A DNA stretch of 64,000 nt, taken from NCBI RefSeq assembly GCF_002875945.1, contig NZ_MCZK01000168.1:62001-126000 (forward strand). Direction: 5' to 3'. A program made the translations under genes and the position numbers. Below the pieces are notes generated by a model, which saw nothing but the letters and a program-made list of their open reading frames with translations, was not told the origin of the DNA and made no database searches. The stretch's first letter is position 1; the number at the start of each line of letters is the position of its first letter. Positions 28,180-36,480 of the stretch are shown piece by piece. Source of the stretch: Vibrio lentus (GTDB lineage Bacteria; Pseudomonadota; Gammaproteobacteria; Enterobacterales; Vibrionaceae).

Positions 28180-29664
28180 CTATTGACCTTGTAGTGAAAC
28201 TAAACGAACTGGAAATTGGTACGAGTCATAATTATCTGAAGAATCAACATCACCTGAATAGATCTCTATTGAACCAACAACTCCTCTATCTGAGCCTTGT
28301 GTTCCAATCTCGTTATAATAGAAGCCACCTTCAACAGCGCCATTTGTGTATTGGCTATAAGTTATGGATTGAGTCCATACCGAGCCAGTGTAAGTTGTAT
28401 AATCAATACCAAGGGTTTGATATGGGAAGTACTTGTAAGTTAAGCCATAAACTTCACCGTCCGAGTTGGTTTCTGTCTCACCGAAGTCGAGTACGTTGTA
28501 GAATTCATGGAACGTTGGTAAGCGCCAATCTGACTTGCCGCATAAGTTCATTGCATTGATATGTTCAACGTAATCTTGAGTGGTACATATCGCGTCACCT
28601 TTCGTTTTACACGTCACTAATTCAACATCTTGATCGTAAGGCGTTACTATTCCGGGTAACTCAAGCGCTAATATGCGATCTTTATGTTGAATAGAGCTTT
28701 CATCATCCGTTTTCGACTCCCAAATCAAGCCACTACGTTGATCCAAAACACAAGACCACTCCGCTGCATCATCAGCAAGCACCTGGCCACTTGAATCTAA
28801 CTTTGCGAACTGGAAACCATTGCCGGTATTAGCATTCAGCTCTGTTTTATCAAAGCCATATTCAGCATCTTGACCTGGGAATGAACTCTGTGGTTCAACG
28901 ACATTTTGTGTGTCATCGATATCTGAGAAATAACGTAAAACACCCGTATCATTCAATGCTGTCGCAGCTTTTAGCTCTCCTTCGAGGAAATTTGCAAAAG
29001 CAGTAACTTGGTCATTATCTAGTACTCCACCCACATAATCGGCCGCACTCTTATCAAATTTCGCACTCAATTGAGCCAGCATAAACGCGCGATTAGAGTG
29101 CTTAAACGCCTTAATTGTTGATACGACATTTTGTTCCAGACTCGCGAGTTCAGACGCAGATAAATCGTCTTGAATATCGCCAGATATAGTGATGCCACTT
29201 TTCGCCAACTGCGCTTTTAATTTGTTGTTAGCTTCAGCTACCGTCAATCCGTCCGCGACATAACCCGCCAATAGTGAACTGATACCATTAATCTCATTCC
29301 CCGTATTTTTTTGAAGACCGGGAGCGGCAATATAAGCGTAAGAAGATGCAGAACCGCTCGTGCTATTGGCTGCAATCCCCGTATCCACCTGAGCTAACAA
29401 AGGAACCGATAAAATCGACTTCTTAGTACTAGTAAGACTAAATTCGCCATTCGCGTTAGCCGTCGAGCTTGGTTCTCCACTATCACACATGTAGTTTTGA
29501 TTTATGTCTGCACAGACCTTACTTTGTAAATCTACATTCTGTGCTGTCACTGTACCTGACACTGTATAGGTTGGTGCTGCTGATGCAGAGGTATCGGAAC
29601 CACCCGAACCACCGCAGCCAGCAAGAGCCAAAGAGATGGCCAAAATTGTCAATTGAGGTTTCAT
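28180..29664 (-). CDS. DUF1566 lipoprotein
   Basis: A 494-residue predicted lipoprotein: the lipobox LAGC places the acylated cysteine at residue 17, followed by a Gly/Ser linker, so it is probably outer-membrane anchored. Residues about 35-110 look like a beta-rich carbohydrate-binding-type or carboxypeptidase-regulatory-type module (YTVSGTVTAQ, INQNYMCDSGEPSST). A middle helical part follows, and the C-terminal ~220 residues are DUF1566 (SGLIWESK, KSDWRLPTFHEFYNVLDF, GSVWTQSI). It lies between the metalloprotease (4-base gap) and the smaller DUF1566 gene (2-base gap). Function unknown; as a surface protein it could bind a substrate for the neighbouring protease and receptor. Confidence 0.88.
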   Translation of the reverse strand: MKPQLTILAISLALAGCGGSGGSDTSASAAPTYTVSGTVTAQNVDLQSKVCADINQNYMCDSGEPSSTANANGEFSLTSTKKSILSVPLLAQVDTGIAANSTSGSASSYAYIAAPGLQKNTGNEINGISSLLAGYVADGLTVAEANNKLKAQLAKSGITISGDIQDDLSASELASLEQNVVSTIKAFKHSNRAFMLAQLSAKFDKSAADYVGGVLDNDQVTAFANFLEGELKAATALNDTGVLRYFSDIDDTQNVVEPQSSFPGQDAEYGFDKTELNANTGNGFQFAKLDSSGQVLADDAAEWSCVLDQRSGLIWESKTDDESSIQHKDRILALELPGIVTPYDQDVELVTCKTKGDAICTTQDYVEHINAMNLCGKSDWRLPTFHEFYNVLDFGETETNSDGEVYGLTYKYFPYQTLGIDYTTYTGSVWTQSITYSQYTNGAVEGGFYYNEIGTQGSDRGVVGSIEIYSGDVDSSDNYDSYQFPVRLVSLQGQ

Positions 29665-29668
29665 AGAG

Positions 29669-31996
29669 TTATCTTCTTGTTTTGTTTTTAAAGAGCCTTG
29701 CCGTTAGAGACAAGTAACGCGTACCAAATGACCTGCCGAACGAGAGCAAGGACATGAATAGAATTGATATGAGTGAAGCTGAACCACCAGAAGAGCCACT
29801 GGTAACTGTTGGTTCTTGTGGTGAAGTCGTTGTTTCTCCACATTCGTATTTCGAAATCGTGCCAAGCCCCCACCGTTTTAAGTGCCCAGTTTCATCATTT
29901 ACATAATCGGCAATTTCTAAACGCCAAGACCCGTTAATAGGCTCACCCTTAAACGAATCAAGAACCGAGTCATGCTTAAGTGTGAAGTAACCATCAAAGC
30001 CAGAAAATCGCGTCGATTTATGGTTAAGTAAATCAACTCGTGTTCCCTTCGGGGAAATAAGGGTCACCACTAAATCACTCAACCGAGGGTGATCGATATC
30101 TAAATACAGACCGAAATTTTCGTCTGCGGTCTGAGCCGTGCCATTTAGAGTGAAATTGAATGTTTTAAAGCCAACGATCGGCTGATTAGTTGAGCTAAAC
30201 CGGCTATCAGGAAGGTAACTGTTCACTTCTTTGATATCGGATTCGAGTACAGGTAAGCCATATACAAGAGACAAATCATGTTGCCAATTTTGTGATTTGA
30301 GGGCGTCGTTGTATCGGTAATCGACACTCGTATTCATCGCGACTGAAGAACCACACATCTCACCTGTCGGAAGTGTCGCTTCAATCGTTAGTTGGTTAAC
30401 CGGAGGACTAACAAACGACTTCATCAATCCTGAAATATTAATTTGGCCATCCACTTGAGCCTGTCTTAACGTCGGGTACAATTCCATCGTCAACGGCTTC
30501 TTTGGATCAACATAGCGGTCAAGAACCTCTACTTTAAATGGCTCAATGATCAATCCATGCACATCAAACTTTTGCTTCAATATTTCGGCATAATCTCGAT
30601 TCGGATACAGCTTTTGAGCCACAAACAGTGTGCTCTCAGCTAGGTCGTGCATTTTCAATCCACGACCCAACCCGTACATAGACTCGAGTATGATTGAATC
30701 AAACTCGTTAAAAGCGATCTCACCATACTGCTCAACTGAGGCTTTCAGAGCCTGGAATAAAGGCGTTGACCAAAGCTCATCACCTAGTTCACCAGCAACA
30801 CTTTCATGAGGGCGATATTCCGCTTGTCTAAAGTAACGTGCTCTTTGGTTCCATAGGCTACGAGTGGTATTTCTTACGCCAAAGTAACCATCCCAGTTAA
30901 AAACAGTATCTATCTCGAACTCTTGCCCGCGAGTCTGTGCATTTTCATATTGAGTACGAAAGCTAAAGCTGCCCGCCCAGTAGTCTCCAAACCCTTCGCC
31001 GATGGCACCTGTATGACCATAAGCCCAATCCTTTACTATGTGATAATGAATTCCGTGTCCAAGCTCATGCAGAATTACGTCACCATCTAATGCATCTGGA
31101 GAGCCACCGCCAATACCAAACAAAGCCGCTTTAGGGCCATAATAGTACGTCGAGTTATCTGCAGATAAGCCTCTGCCATCGAACTCAAGCGGGACATCAA
31201 ACAGATCAAAGCCCAAGCTACTGATATAGCTTAAGGACTGATCTAGATGGGTAAATACCATCAATTGAGGGAATCGCACATCTTGCCAATCCACATTTTG
31301 CAGCTCGTTCAGATCAGCAAACTTTGTGAGACCTTCAGCTGCGAGAAAATTTGAAGTGTCACGGTTCGTTGTCGCACCTGAGTCTGGATCAAGTGAATAC
31401 AAGGCTGTTGCATCAACCTGAGATACACGAGCATTGGTAAGGTAGATACCATCGCTGTGGTTCAATACCTCCACATCAGTTTGTACATAATGTGGAAGAC
31501 TCGGGTATTGGCTGACATCGGTTAATAAAGTTTCTGGTGGTGCAGCTCTGTCCATGGTTCTCAAATCTGGACTGAATACGTTCACATGCGTCGCAACAAC
31601 TTGACCACTGCTTAAGCTCGGCGCTCGCTCTGCTTCTAATAAACGAGGAACTTCCAGCTCAGCAGCCGTTGTCGGATTTCCGTTGAGTAACACGGTATTT
31701 TCTAAGCTTCTGAAAACGCGTGAAACCTGCTCGTCAGAGTTAGTGGAAAGAACCATGGACTTTTGTTGTTGGTACTCACCTTCTATCAATACATCGAAGT
31801 TGTAGTGGTGTCCCAATTTAGACTGTGTTTCATAGCGAAACCTTAACGTACCAACCTCAGGATAAGCTTCTTCTAAATAAGCCTTAGCTTCTTGCTGCGT
31901 TGTCACAACGGTGTTACCAATTGGGTAATCCCACTCGGCAGCACTGCTTGTTGCTGAAACCAACAACAAAGCGAGGTACAGAGGACTCTTTTTCAT
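29669..31996 (-). CDS. Exported gluzincin metalloprotease with P-domain and GlyGly-CTERM-like tail
   Basis: A 775-residue secreted zinc metalloprotease. A signal peptide (1-20) is followed by a probable propeptide (about 30-130). The catalytic motif HELGH is at 310-314 and Glu334 in GEGFGDYWA is 20 residues after the second His, exactly the thermolysin-clan spacing for the third zinc ligand. Residues about 610-718 form a proprotein-convertase P-domain (FGLYLDIDHPRLSDLVVTLI, GSWRLEIADY). The C-terminus has SGSSGGSASL, a hydrophobic helix (741-753) and basic residues, like a GlyGly-CTERM signal cut by rhombosortase, but with about 20 extra residues after the helix. AAGGAGGA precedes the ATG. 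It is the third gene of the operon, 9 bp after the receptor gene. Substrate unknown. Confidence 0.9.
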   Translation of the reverse strand: MKKSPLYLALLLVSATSSAAEWDYPIGNTVVTTQQEAKAYLEEAYPEVGTLRFRYETQSKLGHHYNFDVLIEGEYQQQKSMVLSTNSDEQVSRVFRSLENTVLLNGNPTTAAELEVPRLLEAERAPSLSSGQVVATHVNVFSPDLRTMDRAAPPETLLTDVSQYPSLPHYVQTDVEVLNHSDGIYLTNARVSQVDATALYSLDPDSGATTNRDTSNFLAAEGLTKFADLNELQNVDWQDVRFPQLMVFTHLDQSLSYISSLGFDLFDVPLEFDGRGLSADNSTYYYGPKAALFGIGGGSPDALDGDVILHELGHGIHYHIVKDWAYGHTGAIGEGFGDYWAGSFSFRTQYENAQTRGQEFEIDTVFNWDGYFGVRNTTRSLWNQRARYFRQAEYRPHESVAGELGDELWSTPLFQALKASVEQYGEIAFNEFDSIILESMYGLGRGLKMHDLAESTLFVAQKLYPNRDYAEILKQKFDVHGLIIEPFKVEVLDRYVDPKKPLTMELYPTLRQAQVDGQINISGLMKSFVSPPVNQLTIEATLPTGEMCGSSVAMNTSVDYRYNDALKSQNWQHDLSLVYGLPVLESDIKEVNSYLPDSRFSSTNQPIVGFKTFNFTLNGTAQTADENFGLYLDIDHPRLSDLVVTLISPKGTRVDLLNHKSTRFSGFDGYFTLKHDSVLDSFKGEPINGSWRLEIADYVNDETGHLKRWGLGTISKYECGETTTSPQEPTVTSGSSGGSASLISILFMSLLSFGRSFGTRYLSLTARLFKNKTRR

Positions 31997-32005
31997 ATGT
32001 CCTCC

Positions 32006-34147
32006 TTAAAACGCATACTTGGCGTTAACGGTGAAGTATCGGCCAGGTTCTGTGGAGTAGATTTTATTGCTGTTCGCAATACCCGCAACGTCTTGGTATC
32101 GGATGTATTCTTTGTCGAATAGGTTCATCACATTGGCGCTGACGTCCAAGCCAAAGCTCCAAGAGTAACTTACTCCTAAGTCGACACTCGCCCAGCCAGA
32201 GGTGGTCGCACAGTCAGTAACGATACCTAAATCATCTTCACATTGAGGGACGTTATCCATCGCTTGCGCCCAATTAACCTGCGCATAAGCGGAGAAGGCT
32301 TTATCGTCATAAGTCACCTCGGCATTGCCTTCCCAAGGTGTTAGCGTACGAACTTTTTCTCCATCCTCATCTTCTCCATCAACGTAACCGACTTTAGTAC
32401 TCACGCTCCAAAAATCGCTTAAACGGTGTGCGACAGAAGCTTCAATACCATATGTCTCGACTCCATTTACGTTTTGATACTGCTTGTAGTAGTTACCTGT
32501 ATTTGGATCCGGCACAAATGTGACCTGTTTAACGTCGATAAAATTATCGAACTTCTGATAGAAAACGGCCGCATATAGCTGTGTTTGTCCATTATCAAAC
32601 TTACTGCCTAATTCAAACGAATCACTGGTTTCGGCCTCTAGGTCCATATTAGGCACAATGACAAATGGGGTAATTGGGACAAAATCATGGTTCTGATAAC
32701 CATAAATTTTGTCATAGCCCGGTGCTCTAAAGCCGTGGTTGTACGAAAGATATGTATTTAGCGAATCTGTTAACTGATAACTCACCGATAAACTAGGAGA
32801 AAACTCACTCGAATTTTGTTCCTTCACTTCGTAGCCATTGATTGTGCTCTGTGACTCAGGTTTCAACTGGTGTAAATCAAAACGGGCACCTGCCGTCACA
32901 GTCCAATGGTCAATTTCAATCGCGTCACGAATAAAAGCAGCAAAATTGTACGAGCGGGCGGGAGCAAAAGGGACATCCGCGTTAAGTGACACTCCGTTCC
33001 AGTCTAAAACAGACGATTGACTTGGACGCTCATGGAGGTTGGTTTCCATATTCACACCATATGACAAGGTATGGCTCATGTTTTGATGTTGGAAGGCACT
33101 AATAAAATCAGCGTTTGCACCAAGAAGCTGATCCGTAAAACCACGAACATCAATCGTTCTGCGTAACTCGGAAACGTTGTTGTTGGTTCGAGACATCAAA
33201 CGATTAGTGGTATCTTCATTAGTCATATCACGCCAATAAATCTTGGCATCTAATTCCTCAAACCAAGTATTGGCAGGTAGGTACTCAAACCCCGCATACG
33301 CAGAAAACGTCTCGGTATAAGACTGTTGGTCAAAATCTTCAGTGTCCCATTTTCCGTCTTTTTGGATCTTAGAGGATCCTTCTTTTCGACTTAGATTATC
33401 TTTGTAGTACTCAACATTACCTTTGAGCATCAAGGAATCACTTGACCAATAATTTAGAGTGTAACCACCACCGACGCCATCTATCTCCCGGTTATAAAGG
33501 TCCTCATCAAAGTTACGTGTTTCTTCACCTTCCCAATAAGAAAGATTGACTAAGCTTTCGAATTTACCTGAACGGAAAGCAAGGTTTGTCGCACCTTTGT
33601 ATTTATTACTGATACCGGTATAGGTTGCAGAGACGTCGCTGTAGAAGTTTTTATCTCCGAGGTAATCTCCTGGCTTTTTCGTCCTAACCACCACGACGCC
33701 ACCGATAGCGCCTGAACCGTAGACGGATGAACTTGCCCCTTTTATAACCTCAATACTTTCCAAGTTAGACATATCAAACGAGTTACGCCCTACCTTGTCA
33801 TTGATGTCGTTGGCGCCAAAGCCATCAGCAGACTTTATTCCGTCTTTCACAATCAAAATCCGGTTGCCTGTCATCCCACGGATCGTAATGTTTTGAGGTC
33901 GACCAGCTCCCCCAGAAACACTGACACCAGGCTCACTCTTTATTGCATCATAAAGCTCCGTTGCGCCTTTTCTTTCTAGATCTTCACCAGTAATCACGGC
34001 AACTGAGCCCGCGACTTCAGATAGTGGTTGTTCTATTTTATTGGCTGTTACAATCACTTCTTCAAAGTGATAAACCTCAGATTCAGCGTGCACGAGGTTG
34101 GCAGCAAGTACACTCAGTACTGCCGCTGATAGGGGGGAAAGCTTCAT
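32006..34147 (-). CDS. TonB-dependent outer-membrane receptor, heme/hemoglobin-receptor-like
   Basis: A 713-residue outer-membrane receptor that imports a ligand using TonB energy. Signal peptide about 1-21; TonB-box-like segment EEVIVTAN at 29-36; plug domain about 40-155 (SSVYGSGAIGGVVVVRTKKPG); 22-strand-type barrel ending in the aromatic-terminal VNAKYAF. FRAP at 473-476, His487 and PNMDL at 499-503 follow the order FRAP-His-NPNL known from heme receptors, though FRAP/NP-L-like segments also occur in other TonB receptors. The ATG directly follows the stop of the S9 peptidase gene with GGAG upstream. A Fur box heads the operon. Best reading: heme or hemoprotein receptor; siderophore or peptide uptake remain possible. 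Confidence 0.92.
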   Translation of the reverse strand: MKLSPLSAAVLSVLAANLVHAESEVYHFEEVIVTANKIEQPLSEVAGSVAVITGEDLERKGATELYDAIKSEPGVSVSGGAGRPQNITIRGMTGNRILIVKDGIKSADGFGANDINDKVGRNSFDMSNLESIEVIKGASSSVYGSGAIGGVVVVRTKKPGDYLGDKNFYSDVSATYTGISNKYKGATNLAFRSGKFESLVNLSYWEGEETRNFDEDLYNREIDGVGGGYTLNYWSSDSLMLKGNVEYYKDNLSRKEGSSKIQKDGKWDTEDFDQQSYTETFSAYAGFEYLPANTWFEELDAKIYWRDMTNEDTTNRLMSRTNNNVSELRRTIDVRGFTDQLLGANADFISAFQHQNMSHTLSYGVNMETNLHERPSQSSVLDWNGVSLNADVPFAPARSYNFAAFIRDAIEIDHWTVTAGARFDLHQLKPESQSTINGYEVKEQNSSEFSPSLSVSYQLTDSLNTYLSYNHGFRAPGYDKIYGYQNHDFVPITPFVIVPNMDLEAETSDSFELGSKFDNGQTQLYAAVFYQKFDNFIDVKQVTFVPDPNTGNYYKQYQNVNGVETYGIEASVAHRLSDFWSVSTKVGYVDGEDEDGEKVRTLTPWEGNAEVTYDDKAFSAYAQVNWAQAMDNVPQCEDDLGIVTDCATTSGWASVDLGVSYSWSFGLDVSANVMNLFDKEYIRYQDVAGIANSNKIYSTEPGRYFTVNAKYAF

Positions 34148-36169
34148 TTACTGCTCCGCTTTAATGTCTTTCAGGGAAAGTGATAAAAGAAATGCGTACT
34201 CAAACGCTTGTTGCGATTGGGACTGTCGCCTGTCTGTCGAGTGTCCTTGAGTAAGATTTGTCGATAATAGGTAAGGGCCGCTTCCAGTCGTAAGTTCACT
34301 GAGTTTTGCGTAATACTTAGCCCCTTCCCAATAAGGTACGCGGCGGTCATTCAGTCCAATCTGAATCAATATTGGTGGGTAGTTTTGTTCGCTAAGATTC
34401 AGGTAAGGGTCATATTGCTGCATTACCTTCAATTCATCAGCAATGTTTGGATTGCCCCACTCACCGTACTGCTGAGCCGTTAAAGGTAATGCAGAATCAG
34501 ACATGCTGTTCACAACGTCGACAAAGGGCACTTTTAGGACAGCACCATCAAACAAGTCAGGAGCCTGATTTAAAGCTGCAGCAACAAGAGTGCCACCAGC
34601 ACTTCCACCCATCGCGTAAATAGAGTGCTTACCTAGATTGTATGTAGTCAAATCCCGAGCAGCTGCGATGAAATCCAAGATGGCATTTTCTTTTTTAATC
34701 CCCTTACCTGCTTGATACCAAGCGTCACCATAGAAGCCGCCACCTCGAACATGTGCAATCGCATAAATTACACCCTCATCAAGTAGGCTAATGATTTGGG
34801 GCATAAAGTAGGGCTTCATCGTCATGCCATAAGCACCGTACCCGTACAAAAACACTGGTGTGGTCTTAGTCAATTTGTCTTTGCGATAAGCCAGTGTGAC
34901 TGGAATCGTTACCCCATCAGAATTCACCATGACCTGCTCGGTTTGATACGCTGATTGTTGGTATTGAGGGTATTCGTCTTGAGAGAAGCGTTCTCGTTGT
35001 AAAGTATTAGTATTTAGCCTGTCCCACTTCGCTGGCTGAGTCAAAGACATGCTGCGAATGTGCAATTTGTTACTTTGATAGTCGCCAACTTGGCTTACCC
35101 AAGCAACTTGGCCTGCGTCAGCCAATAACTGGCTTGAGCGATAGCGATTGTCATTATCGAAGAAGTGCAAAGAGTGCGACGCGCCACTCTGGCTAACAAC
35201 TACAGCACCAGACTCAAACAAATAGAAGTTACTGATTCTAGATTCGTCCGTTGGTTCAAAAACCGTTCGCCAAAGGTTGATATCTGTAGCCTGAATAAGT
35301 GGTGCGGAATAAAAAGCAAAATCATTGCGGTCGTGATTGCTGTTGGCAAACAACATAGAATCCGAAACATCAACGTAGTACTCCACCCCAGTTTTTCGTG
35401 GTAAAAGTGGTTTAGAGATTTCACCACTATCAAGGTTTAACAAACGTTGCTCGCTGGAGTTTTCACTGTTTGCCTGAACGACAGCAAATTGCTTATCACT
35501 TGAAAGGTAATACGAAAGCAACCAAGCGGAGTCCGGCTCTTCCATTAACTGAATTGGTTTTGATTCATTTAAGAAGTATTTTGTTAGCGCATATGGTCTC
35601 GAAGTTTGGTGTTCAAGTTGAATCAAATACAGAGATTTACTGTCTTTCGACCATGCTAGCGAGCTGTCTACATTTTGAGCTACTGATGTAACTTGCTGAG
35701 TTTTAAGATCAACAACACTCACTCGAAACTGCTCAGTACCCGTAATATCTTCTGCTATCGCGAGCTTGGTTTTAGTTGAGTCTAATGCCCAACCACCTAA
35801 CTGATAGTAATCATACTCGGCAGAACGAACATCAATATTAAGCAACTCGGTCAAATCCTCACTCCCAACTAATCGGGACAACAAGGCTCTTTTGCCCTTG
35901 TGATTTAGGATCGCATACTCGTAGCCACCGATTTCCTGCCATGGTTTATCGGCGCGTTTAGGGCGATTGTCTTGCCATTTCTGTTGTAGGGATTTGCTTA
36001 AATGATCAATACGTTCTTGGTATAGCTGAGTTTTATCATTCTGTTGATTAAGATAATTGAGTACTTTACTTGCACTACGAGAATCATCTCTGAGCCAAGA
36101 GAACTGATCAGATGCGCTAACCGCTCCCGTCAGTAAGAGCGCAAAAGCTAACAACACACACGCTTTCAT
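34148..36169 (-). CDS. Periplasmic oligopeptidase B-like S9 serine peptidase
   Basis: A 673-residue S9 (prolyl oligopeptidase clan) enzyme with a seven-bladed propeller N-terminal region and an alpha/beta-hydrolase C-terminal domain. The catalytic Ser523 is in GGSAGG, Asp608 in IGLNDRRVPYWE and His643 in TQGHS; VLKVPFVDVVNSM and AQQYGEWGNP are close to oligopeptidase B, which cuts short peptides after Arg/Lys. Unlike the usual cytosolic enzyme it has a signal peptide (MKACVLLAFALLLTGAVSA). I chose the ATG at 36169; a TTG-initiated extension to 36223 would run into the promoter. First gene of the five-gene operon, so it is probably the periplasmic step after uptake or outside cleavage. Confidence 0.92.
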   Translation of the reverse strand: MKACVLLAFALLLTGAVSASDQFSWLRDDSRSASKVLNYLNQQNDKTQLYQERIDHLSKSLQQKWQDNRPKRADKPWQEIGGYEYAILNHKGKRALLSRLVGSEDLTELLNIDVRSAEYDYYQLGGWALDSTKTKLAIAEDITGTEQFRVSVVDLKTQQVTSVAQNVDSSLAWSKDSKSLYLIQLEHQTSRPYALTKYFLNESKPIQLMEEPDSAWLLSYYLSSDKQFAVVQANSENSSEQRLLNLDSGEISKPLLPRKTGVEYYVDVSDSMLFANSNHDRNDFAFYSAPLIQATDINLWRTVFEPTDESRISNFYLFESGAVVVSQSGASHSLHFFDNDNRYRSSQLLADAGQVAWVSQVGDYQSNKLHIRSMSLTQPAKWDRLNTNTLQRERFSQDEYPQYQQSAYQTEQVMVNSDGVTIPVTLAYRKDKLTKTTPVFLYGYGAYGMTMKPYFMPQIISLLDEGVIYAIAHVRGGGFYGDAWYQAGKGIKKENAILDFIAAARDLTTYNLGKHSIYAMGGSAGGTLVAAALNQAPDLFDGAVLKVPFVDVVNSMSDSALPLTAQQYGEWGNPNIADELKVMQQYDPYLNLSEQNYPPILIQIGLNDRRVPYWEGAKYYAKLSELTTGSGPYLLSTNLTQGHSTDRRQSQSQQAFEYAFLLSLSLKDIKAEQ

Positions 36170-36225
36170 AAATACAACAAATCCATACGCTAATTTAATA
36201 AATTTCGCGTATACTGCACCCAAAC

Positions 36226-36244
36226 GATAATGAGATCAATTATC
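36226..36244 (-). promoter_or_regulatory. Fur box
   Basis: GATAATGAGATCAATTATC matches the 19-bp Fur consensus GATAATGATAATCATTATC at 15 of 19 positions, with both outer arms nearly perfect. It lies 57 bp upstream of the S9 peptidase start, in a position to block RNA polymerase when iron is plentiful. Confidence 0.8.
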
Positions 36245-36257
36245 ATTTACATAAATA

Positions 36258-36273
36258 TGTGATATTAATCACG
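36258..36273 (-). promoter_or_regulatory. CRP site
   Basis: TGTGA-TATTAA-TCACG matches the CRP consensus at 9 of 10 positions. It is 13 bp upstream of the Fur box; if the TATACG at 36207-36212 is the -10, its centre falls near -62, a class I activator position. Confidence 0.75.
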
Positions 36274-36480
36274 AGAAGGGCATCAATTAATGATGGATTA
36301 CCATTGTAATCATGGAAGGAATTTATATTTAGATAAGCCTGATAAATCAGTCGATAGTGTTTAGTTTAATCAGAAAACTGACCATTTACAGAATAAGCAA
36401 ACGTTTACTAAATTTGTTAAACAAATATCTCCACTAAGGCAATTTTGAAAACTTGAATAACGTCGTTAGATCAGCAAACC

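Larger units (their letters stand above)
36170..36480. other. Promoter region of the protease/receptor operon
   Basis: This 311-bp AT-rich gap holds a Fur box and a CRP site (listed separately). On the minus strand a TATACG sequence near 36207-36212 could be the -10 element. No terminator for the lipase genes is evident here and no gene is supported. Confidence 0.6.
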
